From assembly GCA_950106755.1 (NCBI GenBank), contig OX467091.1:24755538-24819537 (forward strand): a DNA stretch of 64,000 nt, read 5' to 3'. The notes under the pieces are model-generated. The model saw nothing but the letters and a program-made list of their open reading frames with translations. It had not been told where the DNA came from and made no database searches. The position numbers were made by a program, and so were the translations under genes. This document shows, in pieces, positions 25,301 through 35,640 of this stretch. Position 1 is the stretch's first letter. Every line of letters starts with the position of its first letter. This DNA comes from Climacium dendroides. Lineage: Eukaryota > Streptophyta > Bryopsida > Hypnales > Climaciaceae.

Positions 25301-26299
25301 AAAGGTGTCCATTCAAGGTGATATTAGTGTTAAGTATAGGCTACTCTATGTTTTCAACTTTGAAAATTTGAAAAATATCACTAGAATGTTGGAAACTCAA
25401 GAAACTAGTTAGGTTGCATTTCTAAGTGCATTTTTCTTGAATGACCTCTTCAATTTTTTTTTGTTGTTTGACTTTGAGGGGTGGGACTAGAATAATGTCT
25501 ATTTTAGGTGCATCTACTTTAAAGGATTAAGCTTACATTAGTCTACTCTGACTCAATCTAGTGCTCTACAATGGGACAAAGTTGAATATGGCCGTAGAAT
25601 AAGGTAAACCAACCTAATGACAAGCAAATTAAGACCCATCACATACATCAATGGAATGATCCATTAATCTATGATAGAATTTCTATAATAAATGAGATTT
25701 GAGATTTAGGTTGAGTTAGTAGTGACAATCAATGTCTTGGATGATGGTGAAGGAGTGATTAGTGATTGCAATAGGAACTTCTACCTTTTGAGTGTAAATT
25801 CATCACACGAAGTGCTTTTTTCAGCCCTTCATGTTGTGGCCACGTTAAGAAATATTGTACTTGCTTTAGGTGAAAAAGATGACCATCATAGATACACCAT
25901 TTTTGTTGGGTTTGGAGTACTCCAGAGGCTCTTGAGGGCCAATTGGATAGCACACTTCAAAAATACATAATAAATTCATACTTTATCAAAAAAGTGGAAT
26001 ATCAATTGCTCTCTCCATTTCTCACATTTGATTTTCTCACATTTGATTGTGTGTGGAATTTTTTTCTAGGTTTTTGACAATGCCAACAGGGCAAACCAGT
26101 CATATGGGCTGGTTTTAACCTTGTACCCATCACTACTTCCGTGAATCCATGAGCTTTTTATCGGCCGCCACTCACTGCTAGAGGAAAGGCTTCCTGTCCG
26201 TAGCACAGAAGTCTGCCTTCATGATGAAACTCATTTTAGGTGTTTATTGAGGGAGGCAACTCATATCTAACCATTTAAGGATATACCCGTATCTGCACG

Positions 26300-26830
26300 A
26301 GGTTCTTCAGTGGAGAACTCTCCTGAGTGTAGAAATAGAGTTTGGATGGTTTCTATAATTTTTCAGATTTTTATTTCTCAAAACATAATTACTAAGAATT
26401 TTTTAGCTGAAGATTCTATTTGACCCATACTGATCATATAGACCTTCCTATTTCCAACTAAGGGTGGGCTTCCATGTGGAGTCGGGGGCTGGTGGAACGT
26501 GTTGATGAATGGGTGTCCCCGTTTTTCTGGAATGTCCATTCAACCGATGATTGGCAAGCTCCACCGGCCCTCAACTCCACATAGAAGTCCGCTCTAAAGG
26601 CTAGTTGTAAAATCCACCTGAGGTTGGCTACAATGTTGAGAGTCTTGTAGCCAATCATTAGGCGCTGCAACTGAGTTGGAAACTATGCCGTAATTTATCA
26701 CTACTCATCTCTTCCTACATAGAAAGAAAGTGGCCTACATTGCCAAAATCAGGGGTGGTCAGGAATGGGTTACCTCCCTTAGTGTGCCTTGTGCCATTGC
26801 CATAACCAAAAGGGATGTAAAATTAGTTTT
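26300..26830. repeat. Dispersed repeat, copy A
   Basis: It shares long stretches with 35285-35640: TTTTATTTCTCAAAACATA, GAATTTTTTAG, GAAGATTCTAT, TCATATAG(A/G)(C/T)C, CCTATTTCCAAC, a TTGTAAAATC word and a closing GGAATGGGT..CCTCCCTTAG. Copy A additionally contains a GC-rich foldback at 26466-26592 and a longer 3' half. Confidence 0.7.
26466..26592. other. GC-rich inverted-repeat hairpin
   Basis: The left arm from about 26466 (GGGCTTCCATGTGGAGTCGG and onward) is the imperfect reverse complement of the right arm ending near 26592 (CTCAACTCCACATAGAAGTCC). The arms are about 45-50 bases with scattered mismatches and G-T-type pairs, around a loop of roughly 20 bases. It interrupts repeat copy A and is absent from copy B. 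It could be a small foldback element or a small-RNA precursor. Confidence 0.6.
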
Positions 26831-28953
26831 TTAATTTTTTAATTCATAAAAACTTCAAACTTCAATAATTTTTACAGAGTAGGTCTAAACTCTATGAAAC
26901 AAAGCTCATACACCCTTCCTTAGTGACGTTTTTCTGATGGTGCCAAGCATGTGATTGGGGGACGGATTGTCCAAGAGATCTCACCATAACAAAAAACATA
27001 CAAACAAATAGCCTAACTTAACCCTGAAGCACTCAAATCTCCAATTTTTGGATGACAAACAAATTGCAAATCACTTTTCTTTTTCATTAGTGTTGGATGC
27101 AAGCCATCCTAATTTGTAGAGATACCTTATCAAGTTGTTGTTCTATCTAATGGTTGGGTTTGGTGTTACTAGAGTACATATTTTTCTAAAGTTATTAATG
27201 TGAAAGTGTATCAAGTGCTTGACCAAGCCAAAATTGCATTGACTCTTGTTCAAATTTGGATTTGCAAAAATGGTCAAGGTCATAGATTCAAAGAACTAGA
27301 AATATTTTAGAAAATCACTATATCAAGAGAACCTCATTTCAAATCCATTCTAAGAAATTTTACCCAAAAAATGACAATATTTTTTGCTTGTAATTGAATT
27401 TCAAAGGAATTTTGAAATTTTCCTTTTAAAATTTACAAAAAACATTGGTAAATCTAATCATATGGATGGAATTTAAACCTCAAAGTCTACATCTTCTATT
27501 TGTTCATCAATTCCTAAATATACTTCCAAATAGTACTTTGTGATGATTTTTCTCAAATCATCAATTCTAGAGAAGACTGTAGATGTTTAGGGATTAGTGG
27601 ATGGATTTGCTTTCTAGACACAAGTTGACTGTAAAGAGAAAAAAGAGAACAAATCAACTATAGACTGGAAATTTCTTTTTTGAGATTCTTCCTTTTTAGT
27701 GAATGAAATTGCTAAATTGCTATTAAATCTTGGAGTGGGATCACTCTATTCAAGATGAATGTCTACTTTTTTCAATGAATAAATGTATTTTCATCCATAC
27801 ATTATAGGTTTCATCCATTTCCATGAATGTAAATAGCTTTGTTACTCTAGTGATGATTGTCACCAACGTCATAAAGCGATCATCAACAGAGCTATTTACA
27901 TGGATGAAATCTGTTACAGACATTTGCAATCAATGTTGCATCGCAGAAACAAGTTCCGAGTTCGATTTGCCATCCTTTGCCAACTGGTCTTACCACCGCA
28001 TATGGAATCATGGTGGTGAGCATAATCAGCATATGTTCTTGAGTCTCTTAACTTTCTTCGGAGGGGGCTACAGTAGTCGATCGAGATGTATCTTAGTCGC
28101 TATTGCTGAAGAAATTCGGGAGATTACTGTCTTTTTCCTGCTTTAACTGTTTGTCATGTGCTGTTCTCGCATCATCCAGACTGTTATAAACGTGAGCCGA
28201 CTTGGGAGATCCAACTTGCGCGCTCTAAAATTAGAATTGCTTGCTCAAATGCCGGTTATGAAATGATGCACAATTGCACATGGCGATATCTCAGATTGAA
28301 GTCACTCGTTTCGACGGTCTCGCTTGACTGCGGTAACGAAGAAGTATCTGTGCTACTGTTGTGACACGAGGTGTGCTTGTTAGATGCTTATAGAAAGCCC
28401 TGGCAAGTGAATGCACTTGTGGTTTGAGAAGTTGAGATCTCGAGCAAGTTTGGTGACAGAAATTTTATCTTCGTTTTCTTCGACTTTGAGCGGATTGAGT
28501 CATCGAGCAAGCTGCACTTCTGGTCTTCAGGTATACGATTTTAGTATTATCTCCACTATTCTTTTCCGCTACCCTGAACTGATCCCGGTCATTCGCCAGG
28601 GTACGAGTTTCTTTAGTTTTTCATTTGTAATGGCAACATTTGAGAGTAGGCTTCATTGTATGCAACCTTAGGAAACTGTCGTGTGCAGCCGAAATCTAAG
28701 TCACAAAACTACACATTCTTCCGGCAGGCTTTTGAGGAGTTTTATAAGACTTCTATTTCGGTCGTTGTCACTTTGTTTAGATGATGTTACTCCTGAAGTC
28801 GACGGTGGTGGGAATGTGAGTGTAAATCGATTGTTAAGGAAGGGCACTAAAGCGGAGTACGTACATAGAAATTTTTAAGCACCTCCTTGTTTGATAAAAA
28901 ATATTACTCTGAGAGCTTATTATTGTTTTTGTTTGCAATTTCACGCGGTCAGG
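26831..28953. other. Upstream region of the first DUF2235 gene
   Basis: AT-rich to about 27.8 kb, then of more even composition. Short open frames at 27.8-28.9 kb have no family motifs and are probably 5' UTR, intron or promoter. A polypyrimidine tract ending in CGCGGTCAG lies directly before GATG at 28953-28956, so the gene probably has an intron in or near its 5' leader. Confidence 0.45.
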
Positions 28954-30210
28954 ATGCCCGCGAGTACGCAGCCTCGTCGTCTGGTGTTGATGTTCGACGG
29001 AACATGGGATGTGAAGGACGATTGGACCAATGTCGCTCGTATGGCGGAGGCTATTGATTGTGTCGCCGACAATGAGGTCAAGGAAGCTCAAATCTCCGAC
29101 GTGGAGCCCAAGCCCGTGCAGCTGGTGAAGTATTTGGAAGGCGTTGGAACGGCGTGGTTCGGAAAACTTTTAGGCGGCTCGTTTGGCTACGGTCTGTCAG
29201 AAATCATTCAAGAGGGCTTTTTGTGGTTGTCGAATCAGTACATCGAAGGCGACGAGATTTTTGTTTTCGGGTTCAGCCGTGGGGCATATTCCGCGCGCAG
29301 TCTCGTCTCACTCGTGCACAGGTGCGGCGGTGTGCTAACGAAGAAGTCAGGAGGCAAGCAACGAACGCTCTCCGATCCCCTGCTGAAAGAAGCATACGGC
29401 CTCTACCGCGGCTACGCGGAGACGAACGATGCGGCAAACTCCGCCTACGACAAGAAATTGAAAGATTTTGGCGCCAAAAACTGTGTCAAAGTGAGGGTGA
29501 GAATGCTCGGCGTGTGGGATACAGTGGGATCTCTCGGTGTCCCTGACTCCGCATTCAAGAGCAAGAATCCCTTGGTGGCTCCGATCTTGCACATTCTCGG
29601 CAACAAGTCGCCATTGGCCAGGTCGCATTACCAGTTCCACGATCAAGGGCTCCCCTGCATTGTGGATGAAGCTTACCACGCCCTCGCGATCGACGAACAC
29701 CGTGAGGACTTCTCACCGACGCTGTGGGACTCGAGGAAGCCCGAAAACAAGACCGTGGAGCAGGTCTGGTTCGTCGGGAGCCACTGTAACGTCGGAGGCG
29801 GCTGCAAGAACGACGATCTCTGGCAGTTGTCTTATGAGTGGATGCAAGACAGGGCGATCTCCTGTGGCCTGCGATTCAAGTGGTGTTACCGGGCCGGAGA
29901 CGAGTGGTCGAGTTGGCGCACAACCCCGGAGGATTCCTACCATAAATTTGTGAATGGTTTGTATGCGCTCACCAAGACTCCGTTCGACCGCGTCATAGGG
30001 GTGAACGGTGCGGAGTCGCTGCACGCCTCTGTGAAGCTGCGCATTGAGAATAATCCTAAGTATCAACCCAAGGGTCTGGCAATTATTCCCTGTATTGATC
30101 CTGACAAGAAGTTCAAAACCGAGATTCCGTATATTGAATTGCCGGTGAAAATCTGTAACTGTCAAGAGTATAACACGACAGTGACTGCCGACCCTGCGAC
30201 CGCGAAGTAG
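28954..30210 (+). CDS. DUF2235 / Tle1-like alpha/beta hydrolase, copy A
   Basis: An uninterrupted 418-residue protein. The DUF2235 family (Tle1-like phospholipase fold) is recognised from the N-terminal LMFDGTWD, the KYLEGVGT and GSFGYGLSE blocks, the nucleophile elbow VFGFSRGAYSAR (Ser108), MLGVWDTVGSLG (Asp189) and VWFVGSHCNVGGG (His277). Ser, Asp and His give a complete candidate catalytic triad. In bacteria, Tle1 effectors are phospholipases. The substrate in plants is not known from sequence. No signal peptide or membrane segment is seen. The start at 28954 opens the conserved domain directly and follows a splice-acceptor-like TCAG|G. Coding GC is far above the flanks. A second copy lies tail to tail at 30815-32337, 37-45% alike by eye across the motifs. 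Its presence in a plant suggests old lateral acquisition, which is inference. Confidence 0.9.
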   Translation: MPASTQPRRLVLMFDGTWDVKDDWTNVARMAEAIDCVADNEVKEAQISDVEPKPVQLVKYLEGVGTAWFGKLLGGSFGYGLSEIIQEGFLWLSNQYIEGDEIFVFGFSRGAYSARSLVSLVHRCGGVLTKKSGGKQRTLSDPLLKEAYGLYRGYAETNDAANSAYDKKLKDFGAKNCVKVRVRMLGVWDTVGSLGVPDSAFKSKNPLVAPILHILGNKSPLARSHYQFHDQGLPCIVDEAYHALAIDEHREDFSPTLWDSRKPENKTVEQVWFVGSHCNVGGGCKNDDLWQLSYEWMQDRAISCGLRFKWCYRAGDEWSSWRTTPEDSYHKFVNGLYALTKTPFDRVIGVNGAESLHASVKLRIENNPKYQPKGLAIIPCIDPDKKFKTEIPYIELPVKICNCQEYNTTVTADPATAK

Positions 30211-30338
30211 GGCACATGAATGATGTATTTGTATCTCGAATTAGTTGCAGCCATGGCCGAGCTTTCTCGACGTGTTTGTAATATCGGCTTGTAGGTACTA
30301 CTCACTGCTGTAACAAATGTTCAAATTCTTGCAAAATC

Positions 30339-30344
30339 AATAAA
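30339..30344 (+). terminator. Poly(A) signal of DUF2235 copy A
   Basis: AATAAA 129 bases after the stop codon, in a suitable AT-rich context. Confidence 0.5.
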
Positions 30345-30814
30345 TTGTTTCACAATTTGTTATCTCTGTCGTAGGTAATGCGCGGAGTCGGAGAAAAGCT
30401 ATTCCGCATTATTCTTAATTTCCTATCGACCAATTCCTGTTATCAGTTTATCCGAAATTAATTGGAGGGTTTTCTCAAACTCGTTTTGGTGCGCACTGTC
30501 GTTGCTATGACTGATTGGAATAGACGATTCGTTAAGCTTTCGGTGTAATACATTGTTCATCTGTTCGGAATTTTGTGAAGGCAGACTGTAAACATTTTGC
30601 AAAAGAAAGGATCAAGCTAGAATTTCTCTCTTCATATTGTCGAAGCTGCATGTCAATGTTATCATTCTCCTTCTCCAGTTCTGAGATGCAGGTAATTTCA
30701 TAACCATAACAACGGTGCCATTCGACTTCATCAGATATGCATGTTCAACGAAATTTACGGAAGTGTCATCAAGAACCTCATTCAACTACAATCCTCACAA
30801 CTTTCCACGGCATC

Positions 30815-32337
30815 CTACGAGGTAACCATTCCCTTTGTGTCGCAGTTGCATTCCTTCACCACATGCCTGCGCGGCAACTCAGTCGTCTTATCAGGAATCC
30901 CCGCATCGGTGAGAGGCTTCGGTCGATACTCGCTGTAATTTGTAACACGTTTCAGAGCACTAGGATGAAGCACCTCCTCCACCTGTTTTCCCAGTACCCT
31001 AATATACCGCCTTCCTAACCGGTAAATCCTATACAACCCGAACAAGAAGCTATCGAAGCTATCATTTGGCGCTTGCCGCCACTCCTCCCCTTCCTTCAAC
31101 GTCGTCCTGAACCTTAACCCGGCAGCTATGGCTTTATCTTGCATCCAAACATAGGGAAGATGCCAGAGCGTCAGCTTCGGATTACCACCTCCAATGTTGC
31201 CATGATCACCGACAAACCAACACTGCTCTACTTTCTTGTTCTTCTCCGTCGTCACGTCCCAGAGAGTCGGCTCGAAATCAGCTCGGTACTCGTCGATCGC
31301 GAGCGCTTGAAACGCCTCGTCCACGATACACGAGAGGTTCGTATCGTGGAATCGGTAGTAATCTCTTGTGCCGGGTAACACCAATGGCAACCCTGACACC
31401 GGAATTCCTAGCGATCCGACCGTCTCCCAGACTCCGATCATCTTCACTCGCGCTGCCTGAACAAACAATATAATCAGTTTTGTCGAAAGTGAGACTTACA
31501 AGTAGTTTATCCTTCAAATGACAACAACGACATTTCCACATTTAGGTTTCGTATAATCGTCCAATACGTTGCCAAATTGACTGAAAACCGTCAGTTTATA
31601 GAATATCACCATGAACTCAATGGTCATTGACTTCGATTGCCAAAAATTAGATGCACAAGCGGTTTAATAAAGAGGACGGATCGAGATTATAGAAAACTTT
31701 GCTCCTCTAAATGAGTGGAAATCGCCAATTTGAAGAATATCAATAGAAACATAGTATTCATTGAATTAGCAGTTTTCCGAATGCTGAAAATGAGATGCAC
31801 AAGCTGTTTTAGCGTTGATGGATCGAGATAGTACGAAATTTTGCCACCATGAGGAAGAATTGTCCATTTAAAGAGTATCACCATAACATGCTGCTCTCGG
31901 AAGCGTGTGGCGTCGCTGTTGGCGTCGCGGTAGAGAGCATACGCCTCGTTCACAAGATCTGGTGTGGCCTCCTTCAGCACGCCGCCAACCTTATGCATGA
32001 GACCGACCAAGCTTCGTGCCGAGTACGCCCCGCGGCTGAATCCGAACACAAAGATTTCATCTCCTGGCTTGTAGGTTTGGGAGAGCCACATGAAACTATC
32101 CGTGATGGTCTCGGACAAGCCATAGCCGAATGCTCCGCCTAAAAGCCTTCCCACCAAACCGAACATTGACGTACCAACGCCAGGAAAGTACTGCTTGATC
32201 TGCTCCACTCCGTCGTCTCCATTCTTGCCTTGTTCAATGTTGTCGTTAAATAGTGCGACGTTAGTTCGATCGGCGAGCACCTGCCATGTGCCGTCGAGCA
32301 ACACTACTATCCGACGAGGCGAGCTCTTTCCACTCAT
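30815..32337 (-). CDS. DUF2235 / Tle1-like alpha/beta hydrolase, copy B (intron-containing)
   Basis: Two main exons, about 32337-31882 and 31456-30815, give 365 residues from the ATG at 32337. The acceptor TTGTTCAG|GCA at 31456 is clear. The donor is either ATG|GTGATA (31881) or CAT|GTTATG six bases upstream, both in frame. Motifs follow copy A: LLDGTWQ, QYFPGVGT, GAFGYGLSE, VFGFSRGAYSAR (Ser101), MIGVWETVGSLG, WFVGDHGNIGGG (His about 237) and a C-terminus with KECNC like the KICNC of copy A. The position of the catalytic Asp in copy A is Glu here. It lies tail to tail with copy A, with 604 bases between stop codons. A further in-frame 5' exon is possible (separate entry). The role is probably lipid or ester hydrolysis, if active. 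Confidence 0.88.
31590..31895 (-). repeat. Tandem duplication inside the intron of DUF2235 copy B
   Basis: A segment of about 150 bases occurs twice. Both copies share AGATGCACAAGC(G/T)GTTT, GGATCGAGAT, GAAA(A/T)TTTGC, and an ATTTAAAGAGTATCA versus ATTTGAAGAATATCA word. The right copy includes the exon-intron boundary region, so the duplication began next to the 5' splice site and lengthened the intron. Confidence 0.65.
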
Positions 32338-32678
32338 CCTGTCAGCAAAAAGATTACGTACTAAAAAAATCAATTATTCAATCAATTTTTCAGTACTCCA
32401 GAACTAACACGTTTCAACTTGTGTCTGTAGTATCACATTTCAGGCACAGTCCACTCTAATGTTGAGAATTCCTACTGGTAAGACCAACGGTGGTGGTCGA
32501 TGCCTACCGCAGTTCATTTAAGTCTCGGAGACAAGACAACACACTACCATTTGAAAGACACATGAATCCAATCCTACAAACACGATCTGCAATTAATTAC
32601 AACGGAAGAATTGGATGGATCAAGATTCAAGGAGTTTGTTGTCGATGTAGTTTCAGAGCCAGAATGGAATTCTTATAC

Positions 32679-32836
32679 CTGTCCTCACGGAAATTGGATT
32701 GATCAAAAGCTCCAGTCCGGATCTTCTTGTAAGCGAAGCTCCACCTGATTTCTACGCATGCAGGATCACCGCAACAAGATGCCGCGGCCTTCACTTGATT
32801 CTTCAGCCTAACACCGAAACGAAAACTTCGAAACAA
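32679..32836 (-). CDS. Possible N-terminal exon of DUF2235 copy B
   Basis: An ATG at 32836 opens 52 codons plus two bases up to a donor GGACAG|GTATAA at 32679/32678. Joining to the acceptor TGACAG|GATG at 32338 keeps the frame and runs straight into the ATG at 32337. The encoded leader (MFRSFRFGVRLKNQVKAAAS and onward) is rich in Arg, Lys, Ser and Ala and poor in acidic residues at its start, like a mitochondrial or plastid presequence. It could equally be 5' UTR that happens to be open. With it the protein would have 418 residues. Confidence 0.4.
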
Positions 32837-34790
32837 CCGATAATGCTGAAGAAGAGCTCACTGTCAAAGTGTCCATTCCGTGCGGTTAAGGCTGAGAGAG
32901 ACAGCGAGGCTCGTCCCAAAGGTAGAGGCACCACTTGTCAACCACGCTCATGGAGGCATTGGAGGGTACATTATTTTCAACCAAGACTGGGACAAAATTC
33001 CAACCAAAGCTCCAAATGTTAGTTTAAGCTCCAAATATTTGGTCCTTTTCAAGGTTCGGACTAACAAGGTTACGACACGTGTTCCAAAGTAGTGGGCAAG
33101 GAAGTAGGAAGTAGTAAGCGGGAAAGTAGTTTTTTACATTGGCTACTAGTGAAGTGAACTTTTTGGTTCCCAAAATTCATAGTGATTTAATGAAGGGAAT
33201 AAAATTTTGAAAATTTTTGAATCTCCATATTTCCTATCTTTCCACATGGAAAAATTTCCAACACCTCATACTACTCACCATTTGTTCCAAAATTGCTTAA
33301 ATGATCAGCTACTAGTGCCTCCACCTTAATCCATATTTCAAGTTAGGATGCTTTGTTTTATTTTGTTTGTTTGTTACAATAAGATCTCTTGAACCATCCA
33401 ACCCTCTGTCCTATTCTTGGTACCATCAAAAAGCTCTCTGTGAGGAGGGGTGCACGGGCTTTGTTTTGTGGCGTTTGGACTTACACTCTGAAAATTCATG
33501 AATTTCAAAGCTTTTATGAATTAGAAAATTAGAAAGTTATTTTTATTTTGGTTGTGGCAATGGTACAGGATACACTATTGTACGTTCAAGTCAGATTTGG
33601 CACCTTGGTATCAAAATAATTTAATTTTGGCAATTGGACAATTTGGTAGCTTGATCTAATTATTTTGACTTTCAATGTGTTGCTCTTCCTAATTAATTTT
33701 TCAACACTTTTATAAAGTGATTTGATTTTTCCTATTCATACGTGAATGTGTTCCTTTTTCCTAAACTTTCTCAAGAATAATTTTTGGATATTTAGAATTT
33801 TCAATAATGAAATTTTCAAAGATTTTCAAAAAATAGTTGTACAATTTTTTATATTTCAGATATGCTCCAATTTTTTCCCAATTATTTATAAAACTAACCT
33901 ACACGTAAGGTAGTTATGATGAATTGAGAGAAACTTGACAAGATATGCACTCATAGTAGGAGGTCCTTAAACAATGCGGGCATTTATAGTTAACCTTAAG
34001 AAACTAAGGTCCATAATGAATGCATGTGGTTGCTCAAATGGATTCCATTTTCTGAGGTAGGAAAATGTGACTGCAAATGAAGGATTTTAGGGCAGTGAGT
34101 AGTGCATTTGGATTACTATTATATGCCATTTATGAATCATGAATGCATCATTTAATTGTGAACACAAAATTCAAAATGGCAATAAAAAAGAAGTGGTAAA
34201 TATAAATTTCAAGGTACATATTTCTCTTGTTCTATTTATGACACTGTATTCATGCATTATAGAACTTTCTTGAACATACTAAGTACTCTTTTCATCTTTT
34301 GGGGGATTGTTTTGCTCTTTTTAGAAGCACATGTTAATTCATTACTACTAAAGTCTACGACCATCAATAGCAACCTATGAACTCTTCATTTAAAAAAATC
34401 ATATCTAATTCATTCTAAGCCAGAAAATTACAATTTAAATTGCAGCTTGTGTCCTTTCCATTTCTTTATCTTGCTTGGATTGGCTACTTTCTTGCATAGT
34501 CATTTGTTTTTCTCCTTTGATGTGCCATTCTTGAGCCTTCTACCTTGCAATATAGTCAACTTGTTTCCAACCATCACCCCATTTCCAATCTATAGGTTGC
34601 TTTCTTTCCATGAAGCTATGCTTTCTTTTTGTGAAGTCGTGGTGGAGTTTAGGAGTAGTTGTGGTGCATTATGATTGGATGTAAGGCTATCAATATTGCA
34701 ACCAATTGTAGAAAAATATACAATCCTTCTAAACTCTATTTTAGTACATAGAAAAAATTATGCACTCAAACCTGTGCTCCAAATATGTCT
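32837..34790. other. AT-rich gene-free stretch
   Basis: No gene motifs. The first 200 bases are of even composition (promoter side of DUF2235 copy B), and the rest is AT-rich. The open frame near 34.45 kb is Phe/Leu/Ser-rich without motifs. Confidence 0.55.
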
Positions 34791-34794
34791 AATT

Positions 34795-35285
34795 GCTCGA
34801 GTGGTTGGAAATGGGCCACCTACCTTAGTAGATGATGACTTGATGGGGTGAATCCTAAAAATAAGTTAAGGTAAAGCCTCCCATAACCAATAACTTAAGC
34901 CATAGCAAACATGATTTACAACAGTATTTGGCAAAGCAAATATTTACAAAAGTGTAAAGATAGAAATGGCTCAAGTAGCAAAAAATTTGGTGAATTTACA
35001 GCTTCAATTGAAATTACTATAAATTATGAAAGCCTAAAGTTGGGCTCGACCCATGTCCAATGTCTAGAGTCTTACAGAATTGATCATTGGGAGAGTACGT
35101 GTAGGGAACTCTGGCATACAAAAGGAGGCACGAGTTTGTGGTAGTATTGGGACCACATTGGTTACAAAAACCAGTTCCTTTGAATTAAAATTAATGCAAA
35201 TGAGTCCCACCCTCTCTTGGATTTGAGACCCCCTGTAGTGGTTGGTAAGGGAGCCAACCCATTTCCAACCAATTAAGCAATTTTG
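34795..35285. mobile_element. Inverted-repeat element (MITE-like)
   Basis: ATTGCTCGAGTGGTTGGAAATGGG plus CCACCTACCTTAG at the left is matched in inverse orientation at the right by GGTAAGGGAGCCAACCCATTTCCAACC and AATTAAGCAAT, giving imperfect terminal repeats of about 35 bases around 490 bases. The same terminal word recurs near 35608 and 26755. A target duplication is not clear, so the superfamily is undecided. Confidence 0.5.
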
Positions 35286-35640
35286 CATATCTAGAGTGTT
35301 GTTTTCTTGAGTGGAGAAATTTTCTCATGTACAAAAATAGAGTTTAAAAGGATTTCATATTTTTCCAAAATTTTATTTCTCAAAACATAGTTACTACGAA
35401 TTTTTTAGTTGAAGATTCTATCCGACACATTCTTGTCATATAGGTCCTCCTATTTCCAACCATAGGTTGGTTGTAAAATCAACCAAGACTGCAACCAATC
35501 ATAATGTACTACAACTGCATTGGAGATTGTGCGACAATTAATGTCCTTTCTCTTGTTGATTGGAAAGAGTGTAGTCTATATGACGGGAATGAGTCCCTGG
35601 TTGGGAATGGGTCGCCTCCCTTAGAGCGTCCCCACCAGTG
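35286..35640. repeat. Dispersed repeat, copy B
   Basis: The counterpart of 26300-26830, with the same block order (TTTTATTTCTCAAAACATA to the closing GGAATGGGTCGCCTCCCTTAG). It lacks the GC-rich hairpin. It abuts the inverted-repeat element at 34795-35285, and the two may form one compound repeat. Confidence 0.65.

Larger units (their letters stand above)
19527..26290. other. AT-rich gene-free stretch
   Basis: No gene with recognisable motifs on either strand. It includes a 30-base tandem duplication near 20.5 kb and a strongly G-depleted tract at 21.2-22.3 kb (separate entries). The rest is AT-rich with scattered poly-A/T and TATATA words. Confidence 0.65.
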
